NCBI GenBank assembly: GCA_008711295.1
Contig: VUYV01000406.1
Span: 127,837-191,836, forward strand
Source: Anarhynchus alexandrinus
Lineage: Eukaryota; Chordata; Aves; Charadriiformes; Charadriidae
Length of the DNA: 64,000 nt
Direction: 5' to 3'
The notes beneath the pieces were generated by a model. That model was not told where the DNA came from, searched no databases, and saw only the letters and a list, made by a program, of their open reading frames with translations. The position numbers and the translations under genes were made by a program. This document shows positions 52,801 through 64,000 of the stretch, one piece after another (within the stretch, counting starts at the first letter, position 1; the number at the start of each line of letters is the position of its first letter).

Positions 52801-53586
52801 CACAGATTGTGAAATTACACCTCTGTTAAAAAGAGGGGTCTGAGGGAGATTTATGACCGCTCCATAGGTGTTTTGAAGTACTCTTTTTAGCCATGATTTT
52901 CACTACCTGCCAAAGAAATGTGGTTTCAGGTACCAGCATTACAGGGAGAGATTCTACATGCTGAAAAAATATGTGTGTATAGAGTGTCATAATACTGTTC
53001 ACCTTTACTGATTAAAATAAACAGCATGAAACTACAGTAAAACTTTAAAATTTTGGGTTATCCTGAGACATACATACATTCAGTCTACAGTATTTTCAAA
53101 GCAGGGCTTAGGGTGGTCAGCCTGGACCCACTGCACAGTGAGGCCAGGGCAAACCCTTTACCCATTTCAGCCCCCCTGCCTGCTTGTTAGTATAAAATTA
53201 AACACGTGAATAAGCACATACAGAGCAGCACTTTAAGACCTCTTTTTTAGGTGTTGGGTTTTTTTCTTGGTTTGTTTGTTGTTTGGGGGATTTTATTTTT
53301 TTTTGCTTGCCCTGTTTGAAGTCTTTGCAATGTAGGTGGTTTTGGACTTCATGTGCCGCCTCCCTCCCACCTGGCAAGGCTGCTGATACCCAGAGCACAA
53401 TGCAGCAAGCTCTGCGGCCACTCTCCCTTCGATGGGATCTTACTCTCAGGCATCTCCCAGCTGCATTTGGTGTGCAATGCCAGCCTGGCCTCTAGTCTTT
53501 TCCTTCAGTCATTCTGATAGAGGGATGACTTCAGTTCAGCCAACAACTCTACTAAATGGAGTCACTAAATATCACGTAAAGAAGCC

Positions 53587-53660
53587 AGTGCCCACTAACA
53601 GCAGTGGGAGCTTCGCTGGTGACTTCAAAAGAGCTTTGGCTCAAGCCAAGGCTGCCTTTG
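53587..53660 (+). repeat. Possible ancient amniote repeat relic
   Basis: GTGCCCACTAACAGCAGTGG followed by AGCTTCGCTGGTGACTTC resembles, from memory, a dispersed amniote repeat with a ...CACTGAAGTCAATGGGAG...GCCATTGACTTCAATGG... core. I cannot name the family with certainty. Confidence 0.25.
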
Positions 53661-55202
53661 TTTTCAAAGGAGAGGAAAAATTTAGGAAGAACCTACAGAT
53701 ATTTAATATTCAGAGTATGAATAGCTCCTTGTTAATAGCTCACTAATATCAACAAGTGGACACTACGGAACAAATGAATGAAACAGAAGATAACTATGGG
53801 AAGCACAGTAACTATTCCATGTTGCAATAAAAAAGAGCACCTTTCTAAATACTGGTACAAAAACCTGAAGTTTAAAGAGATTTCCCTTTCCACAAAAAAA
53901 CCCATTATAAATAGATTATGGCTCATTATAACACGATTTGAGCAGACATTAATTCATTAGGCCTTCGGGGATTTGGGTAGAATCCTTTCGGATGAATGCA
54001 ATCAGACCTTTGGTTATGACACATTCCTAAAATCATGCCACAGTTGTTGGTTCAATTATACTTTTTTAAATACTCCTCAAATATAAAATGATAAAAACTT
54101 CTTTAGCAATATCTTTACAGTTGTGGTAACGTGTTATGATTTAATTCCAGCGCATTCACACTGAAGGTATCTGTTTTCACCGTCATTTAATACACTATCT
54201 CCAGGAGGATTCATTTTGACAGAGAAAGTACATGCTCTGATAATAACTTCAAAAATTATGATACACTGCAAGCAATACTCTTAATTGCGAAAAAGTTCAT
54301 AATTTTGGAAACAGGGACTTAATTATGTTTGTAATTCCTAAAATTCATTGGCTACTACTCTGTTCAAAATTTCCAACCTACTAAGGAATAGCAGTGCCCT
54401 TCTGGTAGGGCTGGCAGCACCTTCACCATACGGAGATTATTTTCAACGCAATAACATGATGAACTCAAAGCCCATGAAAAGCACTGCTGAAAGAACACAG
54501 GAAATCCTGAGCTTAAGAAAAGCTAGAATAGGAAGGATGTCATTTAATGTTATTGACATCTTAGAGAGAAATTACTTTTCTCTTAAATATCATGCTATCA
54601 TTTATTTTAATCAGATACCACTGTATTAATATATGCATTTAGCTGTGCAAAACAGGACAAATAGAGGGGGAAAGAACACTAAACCTCTGTTTTTAAGTGT
54701 AGGAGACAAGCATCGATTGACTGCAAAACAATGTGTGCTGACAGTGCAATTAAGTTTAAATTATGTAATACTAATTTTGCATGTCTATGGCACCTGCAGT
54801 GTACCAGATACTGACTCAATGACAATATGCATATGCACAGCACTGAATTTCACTATACTGGTTTTGAAGCTGCCTTTCTAGACTAACCAAGAAGCATGGC
54901 TGTGCTCCTCTGAAGAAGCAATCAGGAAATCTCACTAACCAAAGTCAGGCTTGAGAGACTTAGAGAAACATTAGTAAGAGTTGATCATCCACTCATAACC
55001 TTTCAAAACCTTTTTATACAGAAATCCTCTAAATGAAAATATTGAATAGGATCACATCCTTTCACTTGGTAGAAGTTCCTATTAAATGATTTTAATATTA
55101 TCTGAGAATAACCAACAACTGAGATTTATCAGCGTAACAAGGAAGTTTATGATCTCAGTGCATTTTTAATTTACAAGACACAGACCTTTAGCAGTAACAC
55201 AC

Positions 55203-55253
55203 TCATTTACTGGCAGAGAAACTTGATGGACAAGTCAAGTGATTTCACACCAG
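55203..55253 (+). repeat. Possible MIR-type SINE relic
   Basis: TTTACTGGCAGAGAAACTTG... AGTCAAGTGATTTCACACC resembles the conserved downstream part of MIR (ACAGATGAGGAAACTGAG... TTAAGTGACTTGCCC... TCACAC). It is highly diverged; resemblance judged by eye. Confidence 0.25.
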
Positions 55254-55477
55254 GAAAGAAGATACAAATATAAAGCAATCTCTTAACTTGAAGAATGTGC
55301 CTGTCCCTGTATTAAGAAGAACAGGGGCAGTAAGAAAAAGAACAAGAGTAGGAATATGATAGGAATAGCTATATACGAGAGCAAATTTATATATATATTA
55401 TTGGCTTAATTTCATGCCTACAATTTATAAGTGGCTTTGAAAGTTGACCAAGGCAACATTGGGGTCCCTTTTTGATA

Positions 55478-55697
55478 AATCATAGAATTACAGAATCATA
55501 GAATTGTCTAGGTTGGAAGGGACCTTTAAAATCATCAAGTCCAATCATCAACCTAACACTGCCAAAGCCACCACTAAACCATGTCCCTAAGCACTACAGC
55601 TGCCCACCTTTTACCCAGGGATGGCGACTCCATCACTTCCCTGGGCAGCCTGTTCCAATGCTTAACAACCATTTCTGTGAAGAACTTTTTCCTCATT
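55478..55697 (-). mobile_element. CR1 LINE copy 3, short 3' fragment
   Basis: The reverse complement is the CR1 3' end: octamers at 55478-55507, AGGTTGGAAGGGACCTTTAA as the complementary 3' UTR motif, and the ORF2 terminal region. The ORF2 stop lies at 55574-55576 (minus-strand TAG), at the same relative place as in copy 4. The last codons read [15 protein letters not shown] and then a few residues are missing relative to copy 4. It is 5'-truncated near 55697 and more diverged than copies 2 and 4. Confidence 0.93.
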
Positions 55698-57867
55698 TCT
55701 GAGTTCAGAAGGTAATTGCTCATCAAAGAAACAAGAAACTGCTGCACAATCACCAGCTTTTGGATTCATGTAAGAAAAAAAAGGATGAAATCTGACATAC
55801 AAAAGATTACAATATTTAGGTAGTTCAAAGGATTTATGTAATTAAGTTATGTTTTGCAATCTGTGTATTTCTGAGCTCCTAAGATTAGGCGCCATGATCA
55901 GGTAGGTACTCTATGTACTGAACTTTGCAAAACTTGTGACCAGAAAATTTACTCATGAGAAAATACCAGTTTACAGCAATAGAAAAACTTTCCTGAGCAA
56001 TGATAGAGACAAATGTAACAGGTAGATGTGTTTGGGTCTGAATGCCTTGACAGTGAATCATCACCTCCTCTGTGTATCAAAGGGAGCAATATTAGACCCT
56101 TTAAGACAATAATGGGAAAATCATTGAAAAAAACCCAAAATTTTATGCAGAAATACTGAAAAAGTGAATTATTAGACTAATTCATACTGTCTAGTTTGGG
56201 ACTACAAATTTCAGCATCTGAATTAGGATCTTGTAGAGGCAGTGCAGAGGGGCTCCTGCACAAGACAAATCAGAGCATCTCCTAGTCATGCCTCTGTCCA
56301 CTACTGACCACAGAGCAGATAACATTAGCTGTTCAGAAAAGCACTCTCCCTTCTCTCTTCAAATAACAGACTAAGAACACCCACTGAATCAAACTAGATT
56401 TTTTGCAAGCTCTGCAAGTCCACAAATGGTTGACCATCTAAGCCTGTGGTTTTGCAAAGTTTGCTTTCATTCTCCTTCCTAAGTGATTTAAAAAAAATAA
56501 AAAATAAAAATCAATAACCTATATGTAAACAATCATACTAACTGATGTCCAACAGTGTCTATTTTAAATGGCAATAAAAATCTTGCAAATGGATTACAAA
56601 GTAAAATACATTTTATACATTACAAAAATGGCACTCTTGGCTCTACCTATTCTTACATGGTAGCAGTTATATAAACTACAAATGCACTCCTACCATTTAT
56701 TCTATTAAATGCTCTTCAAACAAGTGATTTTCTATTCAGAATACCTGCAGTTTATAATGGAATTTTATTGCGAGGAGACTGAGAAAATAGAAAGTTCCAG
56801 GACCTCTCTGTTGAAAACCTACCGATAACTTTTGTAAAATGCAGATACATCACAGCCTATGTTAGATAAAAAATGACCCTTCTGAATACAGTCTATAGTT
56901 AATGAAGGGTAGCACACAAGAATTATTCTAATGATGGTTTTTAATTCTCTCAGAGTTACACTCTTACTTTTCCATAACTCTGCTATTTATAGTATCTGAA
57001 TTTAGAAGTTAGTTCTGCTATGGCTGAATTGGCAAGATGTTCAGCAAAACATTTTGGCCTTGAGCCCAGGAAAAAAGAGAAACATTTTAGAAGACAAGAC
57101 CCACCAGCATCTCTGAGAAGTTACTTACATGTAATACTAAGAAGTTACTTACATATGCTTACTACTAAGCGTAGGAATCTAATTGCTTTGCTAGGTTAAG
57201 ATACTATAGCACTTCAGAAGACAGGTATTAATTCTACACCATTTTACAGATGGGAAAACCATGCAGCAGGTCAATGAAAAATTCTGGACCAGGAGAGTGG
57301 AGTCTTATGTTCCAGCCAAGTTTCCATCCTACTTGGCTCCAACTGTGTCTTTCTCTTACTCTTTATGCAGCAGAAATCTCACAAGCTTTTTTTTCAATTA
57401 GAACTGTATTAACTGCTTTTTACAGTGATTGCTTCCTTTTCGTCTTCTGCTTACAACTAACAGCAATTCTCCTCTCTACTTTCAGACCATGTAACTTGTG
57501 GGCATATTCTCCACCCTAGTATCCCCAATCACATAATTCCTCTTTGTTGTAAAAGTTTTACAGAACTGTTCTTTCCCACATCCAGATGTATTTTCTGTCG
57601 CCTTTACTAACACTTGTGCTACAACAGTTATCTTCTCCCTGCGCCACTTTCTCAGTTGTTAAAGGCACCGAATAGGCAACTGCTTTCCATATCGCTATAT
57701 GGCATCTTCTAGATATGGTTTCCTCCATAATGCAGCTAACTTGACATGCTTTAACTTTAAACACCTTACAAACCATTTCATTATAGCAGAAGAATAAGAT
57801 CTGAACAACTAGATTACCTGGTCACCTGTGGAGCTCCTTCTCAACTGAAATCTTCTCAACATAAGAA
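55698..57867. other. A+T-rich single-copy DNA between two CR1 copies
   Basis: No gene recognised. A 24 bp imperfect duplication (AGAAGTTACTTACAT repeated at 57116 and 57140) and a possible MIR-like relic (57225-57320) are present. Confidence 0.6.
57225..57320 (+). repeat. Possible MIR-type SINE relic
   Basis: CCATTTTACAGATGGGAAAA is close to the MIR word CCATTTTACAGATGAGGAAA, and the following GACCAGGAGAGTGGAGTCTT can be aligned with the later MIR part. The rest has drifted. Judged by eye. Confidence 0.35.
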
Positions 57868-58541
57868 TATCATAGAATCGTAGAACTGCTGAGGTTGGAA
57901 GGGACCTTTAAGATCATCAAGTCCAACCATTAACCTACCCTGACAAAACCGCTTCTAAACCATATCCCCAAGTACCACATCTACCCCTTTTTTAAACACC
58001 TCCAGGGATGGCAAATCCACCACCTCCCTGGGCAGCCTATTCCAATGTTTAATAACCCTTTCAGTGAAAAAATTTTTCCTAATATCTAATCTAAACCTCC
58101 CCTGACACAACTTGAACCCATTTCCTCTCGTCCTATCACTTGTCACCAGGGAGAAGAGGTCAGCCCCCACCTCTCTACAATCTCCTTTCAGGTAGTTGTA
58201 GGGAGCGATAAGGTCTCCCCTCAGCCTCCTCTTCTCCAGGCTGAAGAACCCCAGTTCCCTCAGTTGTTCCTCATAAGACTTGTTCTCCAGACCCCTCACC
58301 AGCTTTGTAGCCCTTCTCTGGACACACTCCAACACCTCAATGTCCTTCTTGTAGTGAGGGGCCCAAAACTGAACACAATACTCGAGGTGGGGTCTCACCA
58401 GTGCCGAGTACAGGGGGATGATCACTTCCCTAGTCCTGCTCACCACACTATTTCTGATACAGGATAGGATGCCGTTGGCCTTTTTGGCCACCTGGGCACA
58501 ACTATCATCCACTGGGCACCTGGGTACAACTATCATCCACT
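57868..58541 (-). mobile_element. CR1 LINE copy 4, 5'-truncated, ORF2 tail open
   Basis: The longest CR1 copy here. On the minus strand it starts near 58541 in ORF2, reads without stop to TAG at 57955-57957, then gives the 3' UTR and octamer end (57868-57885). It matches copy 2 at about 97.5% over the shared 280 bp. At its 5' edge a 24 bp segment is present twice with one mismatch (58490-58513 and 58518-58541, 4 bp apart). No clear target-site duplication was found. No promoter, endonuclease or RT core is present, so it is immobile. Confidence 0.95.
57955..58541 (-). pseudogene. CR1 ORF2 C-terminal fragment, undamaged frame
   Basis: An open frame of 210 codons (58587-57955) whose CR1 part begins at about [18 protein letters not shown]. 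It continues with [53 protein letters not shown] and [19 protein letters not shown], and ends VVLGDMV. These are the usual last blocks of CR1 ORF2, after the reverse transcriptase fingers-palm. The first residues ([11 protein letters not shown]...) come from flank and the junction duplication. An open frame and low divergence say the insertion is recent; it is still a fragment without catalytic domains. Confidence 0.93.
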
Positions 58542-61500
58542 TGTTTCCTTCTCTGTGCAGAAATATTTTTGTTGTTGGGTTATACACAGCTTACAGGAAC
58601 TCATGTGTTTAATTAAATGCTAGACCGACTGAAAATAAATAAATTACTCTGCTACAAGCCTCCATCCTCCACCGCGCTCTCTGTATTACATGATATTTGC
58701 TCTTTGGACGGAACCACAACTGACTCACACAAGTATAGGTATTTTAATTTAAGATTCTTACCTTCTCCTTGTTAGTCTGACTTGTATTTAGCTGCAGTGG
58801 TGAAAAGCAGAGAGGAAATGAAACACTGGCAGAAGCTCTTCACAGGAGCAACCAAATCCCATCCATGCAGATCCCATGGACTCTCACCAGCTGAATCACC
58901 TCTTCATTCAGTCAGAGACAGGTAAGCACAGAAAATCAACCCATCCAGTATTGCTCTGCAGACTGCACAGGCTCTGCAGGGAGCTCTCTGCCCATAGTGC
59001 TACCCCAGGACCATGGGATATGGACCTCAAAACCACAGGCACAGACCACCTGTAACAGATAAGAGTTAAACCTAGAGTCATTCTTGTATTTTTACAACTC
59101 TGTGAACACAACAGCAAAATTTAAATGCCCGAAAGCTTCCCTAACACCTTGGAAGCAAACAGAAAGCCTGTGTTACATGCTGAGAAATTCTGGTAGAGAG
59201 AACAGCAACATCTCAAAGGGTCAGCAAAGGGATGATGATTATTACTCCCTCAGGGTACCACAGAATAACAGAAGCTCATTTGAAAATGGATAAAACCGTG
59301 TAGGTGAATGAAGCTGGGCCCCTACTATGGACTGAGACCTGTAAAAGATAAGGCTGGTCCTTTTAGCAATATCTGCAGTACAGTTTTATGGCGTACATTC
59401 AGTCTGGCTGTCAAACGAGATGTTATAGATGAAGTAAAAAAAGACCCATTCAAAATAATATTGATCAAATTGCAAGATCAGTGAACAGTGAAACAGGTAT
59501 GTCTTCCTGTAGGTCTTTGTCACTGATTGACTGTAGAGCTATTAGTGTGAATGTGCTCTCCTAATGGGTTAGCACTTCTGAATGACAATGTTTCTCCTCC
59601 AGGCTTATATAGCCCCAAAAGTGCAATGAATGAAATTTTGCTGGACTTTAAAGGACAAAGGTCATCTGGAGGCATCAGATATATACTCTCACTGCCCCAC
59701 AGAGAACTCAAGTTCTTTTTACAAAGAAAATATATTTGACAGTAACTTGTCTTTTAATTGTGACAGTTAATTAGAAGGAAACTATAAGCCTCTGACAAAA
59801 AGCTAACCAACATATATTCCCAAGTCGTCTTCTGTACTTTGCTTCTGTTTTCTTATGTATCAATTACATGCACATCTCGCTTTGTATCTCATCAACAATA
59901 GCTTAATAGTGCTCTAGCAGGCAAGCAGGCATGGTAGCTCTCCAAGAGGTTTACCAAAGGATCTTTAAACGTGGGGAAGCAGATTAAAAGTTCAGTAAAC
60001 AATGTGAAAGAACTGAAAAGGACTCTAAACGGCTCAGCAAAATGACAACAGTGTAACACTGACATGGCTTAAAAAGACACTTTCCAAATGGGAATCCCCA
60101 GCGCATACACCCCATGAGCTGCCAGCCTGCAAAATCTTCCCATTCAGCATCCACACCCACACACCACATGGGAAGTGAGATACGAGCTATAACTGGGACC
60201 AAAGGAATCTGTGAATGCTTGGGGGCCACTGTGGGAATCGACCCAGTGTGAGCCAAGTCAGTCTGGCAGCAGTCACTGCAGCAGCTGCTGGGCTCATTGC
60301 TCCCCAGGACACTCACACATGCATTGTTTTATGCATGTCGGCAATCCAGCAAACTGAATTTTTCAGCCCATCTTCTCTACAACCATACAGAGTTAAGCTA
60401 TTAATGGAGAAAGAAAGAAAACTCAGCTTAACGTCTGACTGGCACAGCTGCCGGAGGTCCCACAGAATATTTAACAATTATGTTTTACAGAGCATTGTAG
60501 GCAGAAACCTTGAAGCCTGATGAGATTTAAAGTCAGTATTTCACTGTCAGAGACAAGAAACTGCTCTGGTTATTGGCTCATACTGACTTCGTGTCCAGTT
60601 AAAAACCATACCCAATAAATTGTCACTTCTGATATTCTTGTCATTTGCAGGGATACTGCAAATTTTCATGCATTTATATAGTCAGTAATTTATCAGATAT
60701 GCTTATAAGTACTCAGATGATCCAGAGAGCAGTAAATGCTTAGTTACTGCTGAGAAACACTCCAGAAAATCTGAAAGATTGGAGGGGAACAGTGTTGTCC
60801 AAATAGTTTCCATTCTGCAGCTCTGCCCTACAGTGCTGCGTTCACATGGTGAAGCTTCTGGGATCTTATAGATTACCCTTTAAAATTTCATCTAGTAAGT
60901 ACAGTTCATTTTAATAAACCGATAAATATTCCTTAATGAACATAATATATTGTTATAATATCTGGCAATAAAATTTAGGCATAGGTAGGTGCAAATAATA
61001 TAAAAGATTAAGTTCTGCCCTACCAATCAGGAGGAAAAAAAAAAAAAAATCCTCTTGGCTTTTATCAGTTTCCCCACTTACTGCCTCAGCCAATGAAATA
61101 TGAGAGTGGCAGTGGTATCACTGTTGGCTCCAAACCTTACCATAAAGCAGATGCATCTGGAGATTAATTTAGCAGTTACCACCAGATTCTTATCCATAAT
61201 TTGTCTCCTGAAGCTGTTGTTTTGTTTGTTTTGTTTTTTTTTAACACAGCATATTTGACAGATCACACACAATTAAGACAGATATAAAATCACTTTTCCA
61301 TTTTTTAGCCTGCAATTAAAAAAAAAAATAGCAAGCTTTCTTGTCAGCGACTACTGAAAGACACAAATACATAATTTTTAAAAATCAACCTAAATAGATT
61401 GATTTTATGATAAAATAAATTATTCAACACTGATAGTGACCCAGGGGAACCCAGCACAAATAGGAAATATTTAAACATATATTGCAAATATATAGATACT

Positions 61501-63320
61501 TTAAATAAAAAAATTAAAGAGACAAGTGTGTTTTGTCTGTCATTTAAAAAGTATATTTTATGGTGAGAACAGATATGAGAGAGATATAGACACACACAGA
61601 GAGACACATCTGCTTCCTTGCCAGAGTGCTGCTTAAGCCAATCTGAACAGCAAAAGTAAAACACTACTAGGTCTAAGTATGAATAATTGGAAAAAAGCCT
61701 TTTACGCAGGAAATTGGGGTAATAGCTTCCTCCCATGAAAATGGGAGGTGGAAGTGGACCATTAATGACAATATAACATCAAGGACTACACTTGTAAGAA
61801 GCCCTATAACCAGAAACTTATTTTTGGATTGATGGGCACAGATTTTACAAGATTCCTGGTAACAGTCCAGCTCAAATAGAAACTGGCTTTTTCTTCTAAC
61901 TTCTTACTGTCTGTGCACGGCAGACTGAGCAGTCCACGCAACCATGCCCTAAGCGCAGGGGCAGCCAGGCGTTGCAGCTACAGCCTCAAGCCAAGGAACA
62001 AAGTAGAGCCCTCTTTTTCCTAATTACAAATATCTTCCCTAGTTACGCATCTTCCTAACAACCACCTTCTCTGACTTTTCTCTTTTCTAGACTCCTCTAT
62101 CACAATAGATTCTTGTACTTAAAAAAAGAAAAAAAAAATCACAATGATTAACCTTGTTTTTACTGGCAGATTTTGTCCTTTCTTTGAAGACTAAGTTCTC
62201 AGGCCTCTACAAGAAGGACAAGTGTTTGCAATCCTAAACCAAGGAGCCTTCCCCTCTTCCTTTCAGTCCCCTTCCAACTCCATGTTCAGACCACTAACTC
62301 AGTGAGAGGAAAGAGAGAGTAAATAGGTTAGATTCATTACAATAGCTTTCCTCCTCCAGAAAGGTTCCCAACACATTTTGCATAATTTGGCTTCAAAGTT
62401 CTGAGTTGTCCCAGCTGCTGATAAAATTAATGGGAAACAAGTGCACTGCAACTTGCAGAATTAGGTCCATTCAGTAACAGCCAGGCAACATCAAATCACT
62501 GTTCTCAGTGCAGAAATGAAATATAGAAGGAACAACATCCTTTTTCCCTTCTTATTCTTCAAACACAGCAGCAGATCCTAAGTGGCAGGGGAAGGAGGGA
62601 ATGCTCATCAGGTTTGAATACGTGTCTCTAAAATAGTTTCCTTTTTCCAAACCTCACCCAGTATAACACTAAGGAGGGGGGGGGGGGGGGNGGAAAGCTG
62701 TGTGACTAAGTTCAAAAATTAAGCTGCTTTATAGTTTGGAATAACAGATATTGTACATAGAGGACAATCTCTCCAAAAGGAAAATGCATCACTGTACAAA
62801 CAATAAAATGCAATCCTAGCATCACAAAAAGAAAATAGATAAGAAACCTGACAAATCTAAAAATAAGAAAAAAAGGTATCAACAACTCTCAAACAAATAA
62901 AAGTAGGCTCAGCTGGTACCTTTGATAATGATTTTTGGAAAGCATAAGAAAATCAGATTAAATATATTACAAAATAGATATTCTACTAAGAATTAAGAGG
63001 CAATTTAAAGCAGATATTGAAGGGCTATATGATATAGAAAATCATAGGCAACTGCTACTGATAATTGCTAATTGTAAGCATTCCTAAGGTTTTGTCATGC
63101 ATGAGTTATAGGTCAATCCGTAACTCCAGACCTTATTCCATGTTCTCTTTCTATATAATAGTGGCACATTTGTACTGCTGTAGGAAAGGTTTTGTCAGCA
63201 CTTCCACTATAAACCTCTTACCGGGACTTGAAACTTTGTCATAAAAATATGCTTCAGGATGAAAACTGGCATGGAAAGTCTCAGTCTATTAAAACTAAAG
63301 TAAGCATGTTGCAAATATCA
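58542..63320. other. A+T-rich single-copy DNA, no gene recognised
   Basis: No exon recognised. It includes an A15 run (61035-61049), a GA/CA-rich stretch (61574-61609), an antisense ATG-initiated frame of 130 codons (61344-61736) with no known motif, and the poly-G run with an N (62676-62693). Confidence 0.6.
62676..62693 (+). repeat. Poly-G run with unresolved base
   Basis: G15 (62676-62690), N (62691), GG. The N is the only ambiguous base in the window. The true run length is unknown, because long G homopolymers are often mis-sequenced. Confidence 0.95.
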
Positions 63321-63420
63321 AATCACAGAAAGGATGATGTTGGAAGGGACCTGTGGAGGTCATCTAGTCCAACCTCCTTGCTCAGAGCAGGGCCAACTAC
63401 AGCAGGTTGTTCAGGACACT
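63321..63420 (-). mobile_element. CR1 LINE copy 5, short fragment of another subfamily
   Basis: The reverse complement is a CR1 3' end. On the plus strand it reads AATCACAGAAAGGATGATGT, then TTGGAAGGGACCTGTGGAGG and TCATCTAGTCCAACCTCC, with GCAGGTTGTTCAGGAC later. The CTGGAGRTCATCTAGTCCAACC wording is of the type seen in chicken CR1-B/C/F-like families and differs from copies 1-4. About 100 bp remain, 5'-truncated. Confidence 0.88.
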
Positions 63421-64000
63421 TGGAGGCCACAAAAACAATGCAAAATCTTATATATGACATATTTAATCATACTGGTATCCTGGGCTGATATAACCTGTGC
63501 AATCCATACTCTCAACAAGAACCTTGGAAAAAAATAGATGCCAGCTTTATTGATTTCATACAGGACTTAAGACATTGGCAAAGAATCAGGTATGAGACTG
63601 CTCTTTGTTTTTCTAGCTGACTCTCTCATCCACAGAAGAGACAGAACCTTCCTCCCCAACACAAAAAGTGACGGGTTTGCATTCTGTGTCTGCAAAGCCA
63701 GTGCTGCCACAGAGCACTTACTACAGACTTACTTGGTTGCTTTGTTAAAAGACTGATTCCACTCACATACACACAGAAAGAAGAAAATCCATATTGAGAG
63801 AAGGCTCTAATTAACAGATCTCTCTTCAGCACAGATGAGTACCCAGAGATGAAAAGGCTCAGATTACCTACTTCATGCTGATAAAGTGCAGAAATGAAAC
63901 CCTGATCAGCCTTGGAAAGGCATTCTGTTGCGTTTAGGTAAACCATTAACAAATGTACATTTCATAACCGACATTAGAATAAGAATGATGACTTAAGTTT
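63421..64000. other. A+T-rich single-copy DNA to window end
   Basis: No gene or repeat recognised. A minus-strand frame (63626-63952) lacks known motifs. Confidence 0.55.

Larger units (their letters stand above)
37957..55477. other. Long A+T-rich single-copy stretch, no gene recognised
   Basis: Over 17 kb I see no coding exon, RNA gene or clear transposon. It has a T13 run (45252-45264), a moderately G+C-rich patch (about 49200-49930) with a C-rich core, and a possible relic of an amniote repeat at 53587-53660. A MIR-like fragment may lie at 55203-55253. Open frames up to 144 codons (51879-52313 plus) and 121 codons (45594-45959 minus) lack family motifs, and the 51879 one starts at TTG, not ATG. 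This size of empty region suits a gene desert or a large intron. Confidence 0.6.

Noticed and set aside
1..64000. Prokaryotic or phage system, CRISPR array, operon, tRNA or rRNA genes
   Set aside because: Gene density, CR1 elements and the LTR show vertebrate nuclear DNA. No regularly spaced repeats, no cloverleaf or rRNA sequence recognised.

Overview
This 64 kb window looks like non-coding nuclear DNA from a bird, either intergenic or deep intronic. The evidence is five copies of the avian CR1 LINE 3' end, four with the diagnostic terminal ATTCTATG-type octamers and a proline-rich-free ORF2 C-terminus, plus one endogenous-retrovirus LTR of the type common in birds (3' end GGCTGGGGTTAAAC...). 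The two youngest CR1 copies look like a subfamily common outside galliforms, so Neoaves is my inference; the species cannot be told. Most of the DNA is A+T-rich, and stops are frequent in all frames. I recognise no protein-coding gene, tRNA, rRNA, CRISPR or operon.

Layout. 1-16.1 kb: A+T-rich single-copy DNA with a small CpG-enriched patch (5.74-6.06 kb) and one G-quadruplex motif (14.65 kb). 16.15-17.03 kb: a G+C-rich block with an unusually long open frame that has splice-site-like edges. 17-19.6 kb: single copy, with one near-perfect palindrome. 19.65-20.25 kb: CR1 copy 1 (+). 20.25-34.4 kb: single copy; it includes a possible single-pass membrane exon at 24.36-24.49 kb (-), two more G4 motifs and a perfect 31 bp tandem duplication. 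34.39-34.91 kb: a G+C- and CpG-rich block that runs straight into CR1 copy 2 (+, 34.91-35.25 kb). Copy 2 carries a 162 bp internal deletion at an 8 bp microhomology. 37.56-37.96 kb: a 5'-truncated ERV LTR with TATA-like and ATTAAA signals. 38-55.5 kb: single copy. 55.48-55.70 kb: CR1 copy 3 (-). 57.87-58.54 kb: CR1 copy 4 (-), with an open ORF2 tail and a 24 bp duplication at its 5' end. 63.32-63.42 kb: CR1 copy 5 (-), from a different, older-looking subfamily. One unresolved base (N, 62,691) sits in a poly-G run.

No group of genes works together here. I found no convincing new biological system. The points most worth checking are the CR1 deletion and junction structures, the two G+C-rich blocks (possible CpG-island or lncRNA promoters), and the small exon candidate at 24.4 kb.
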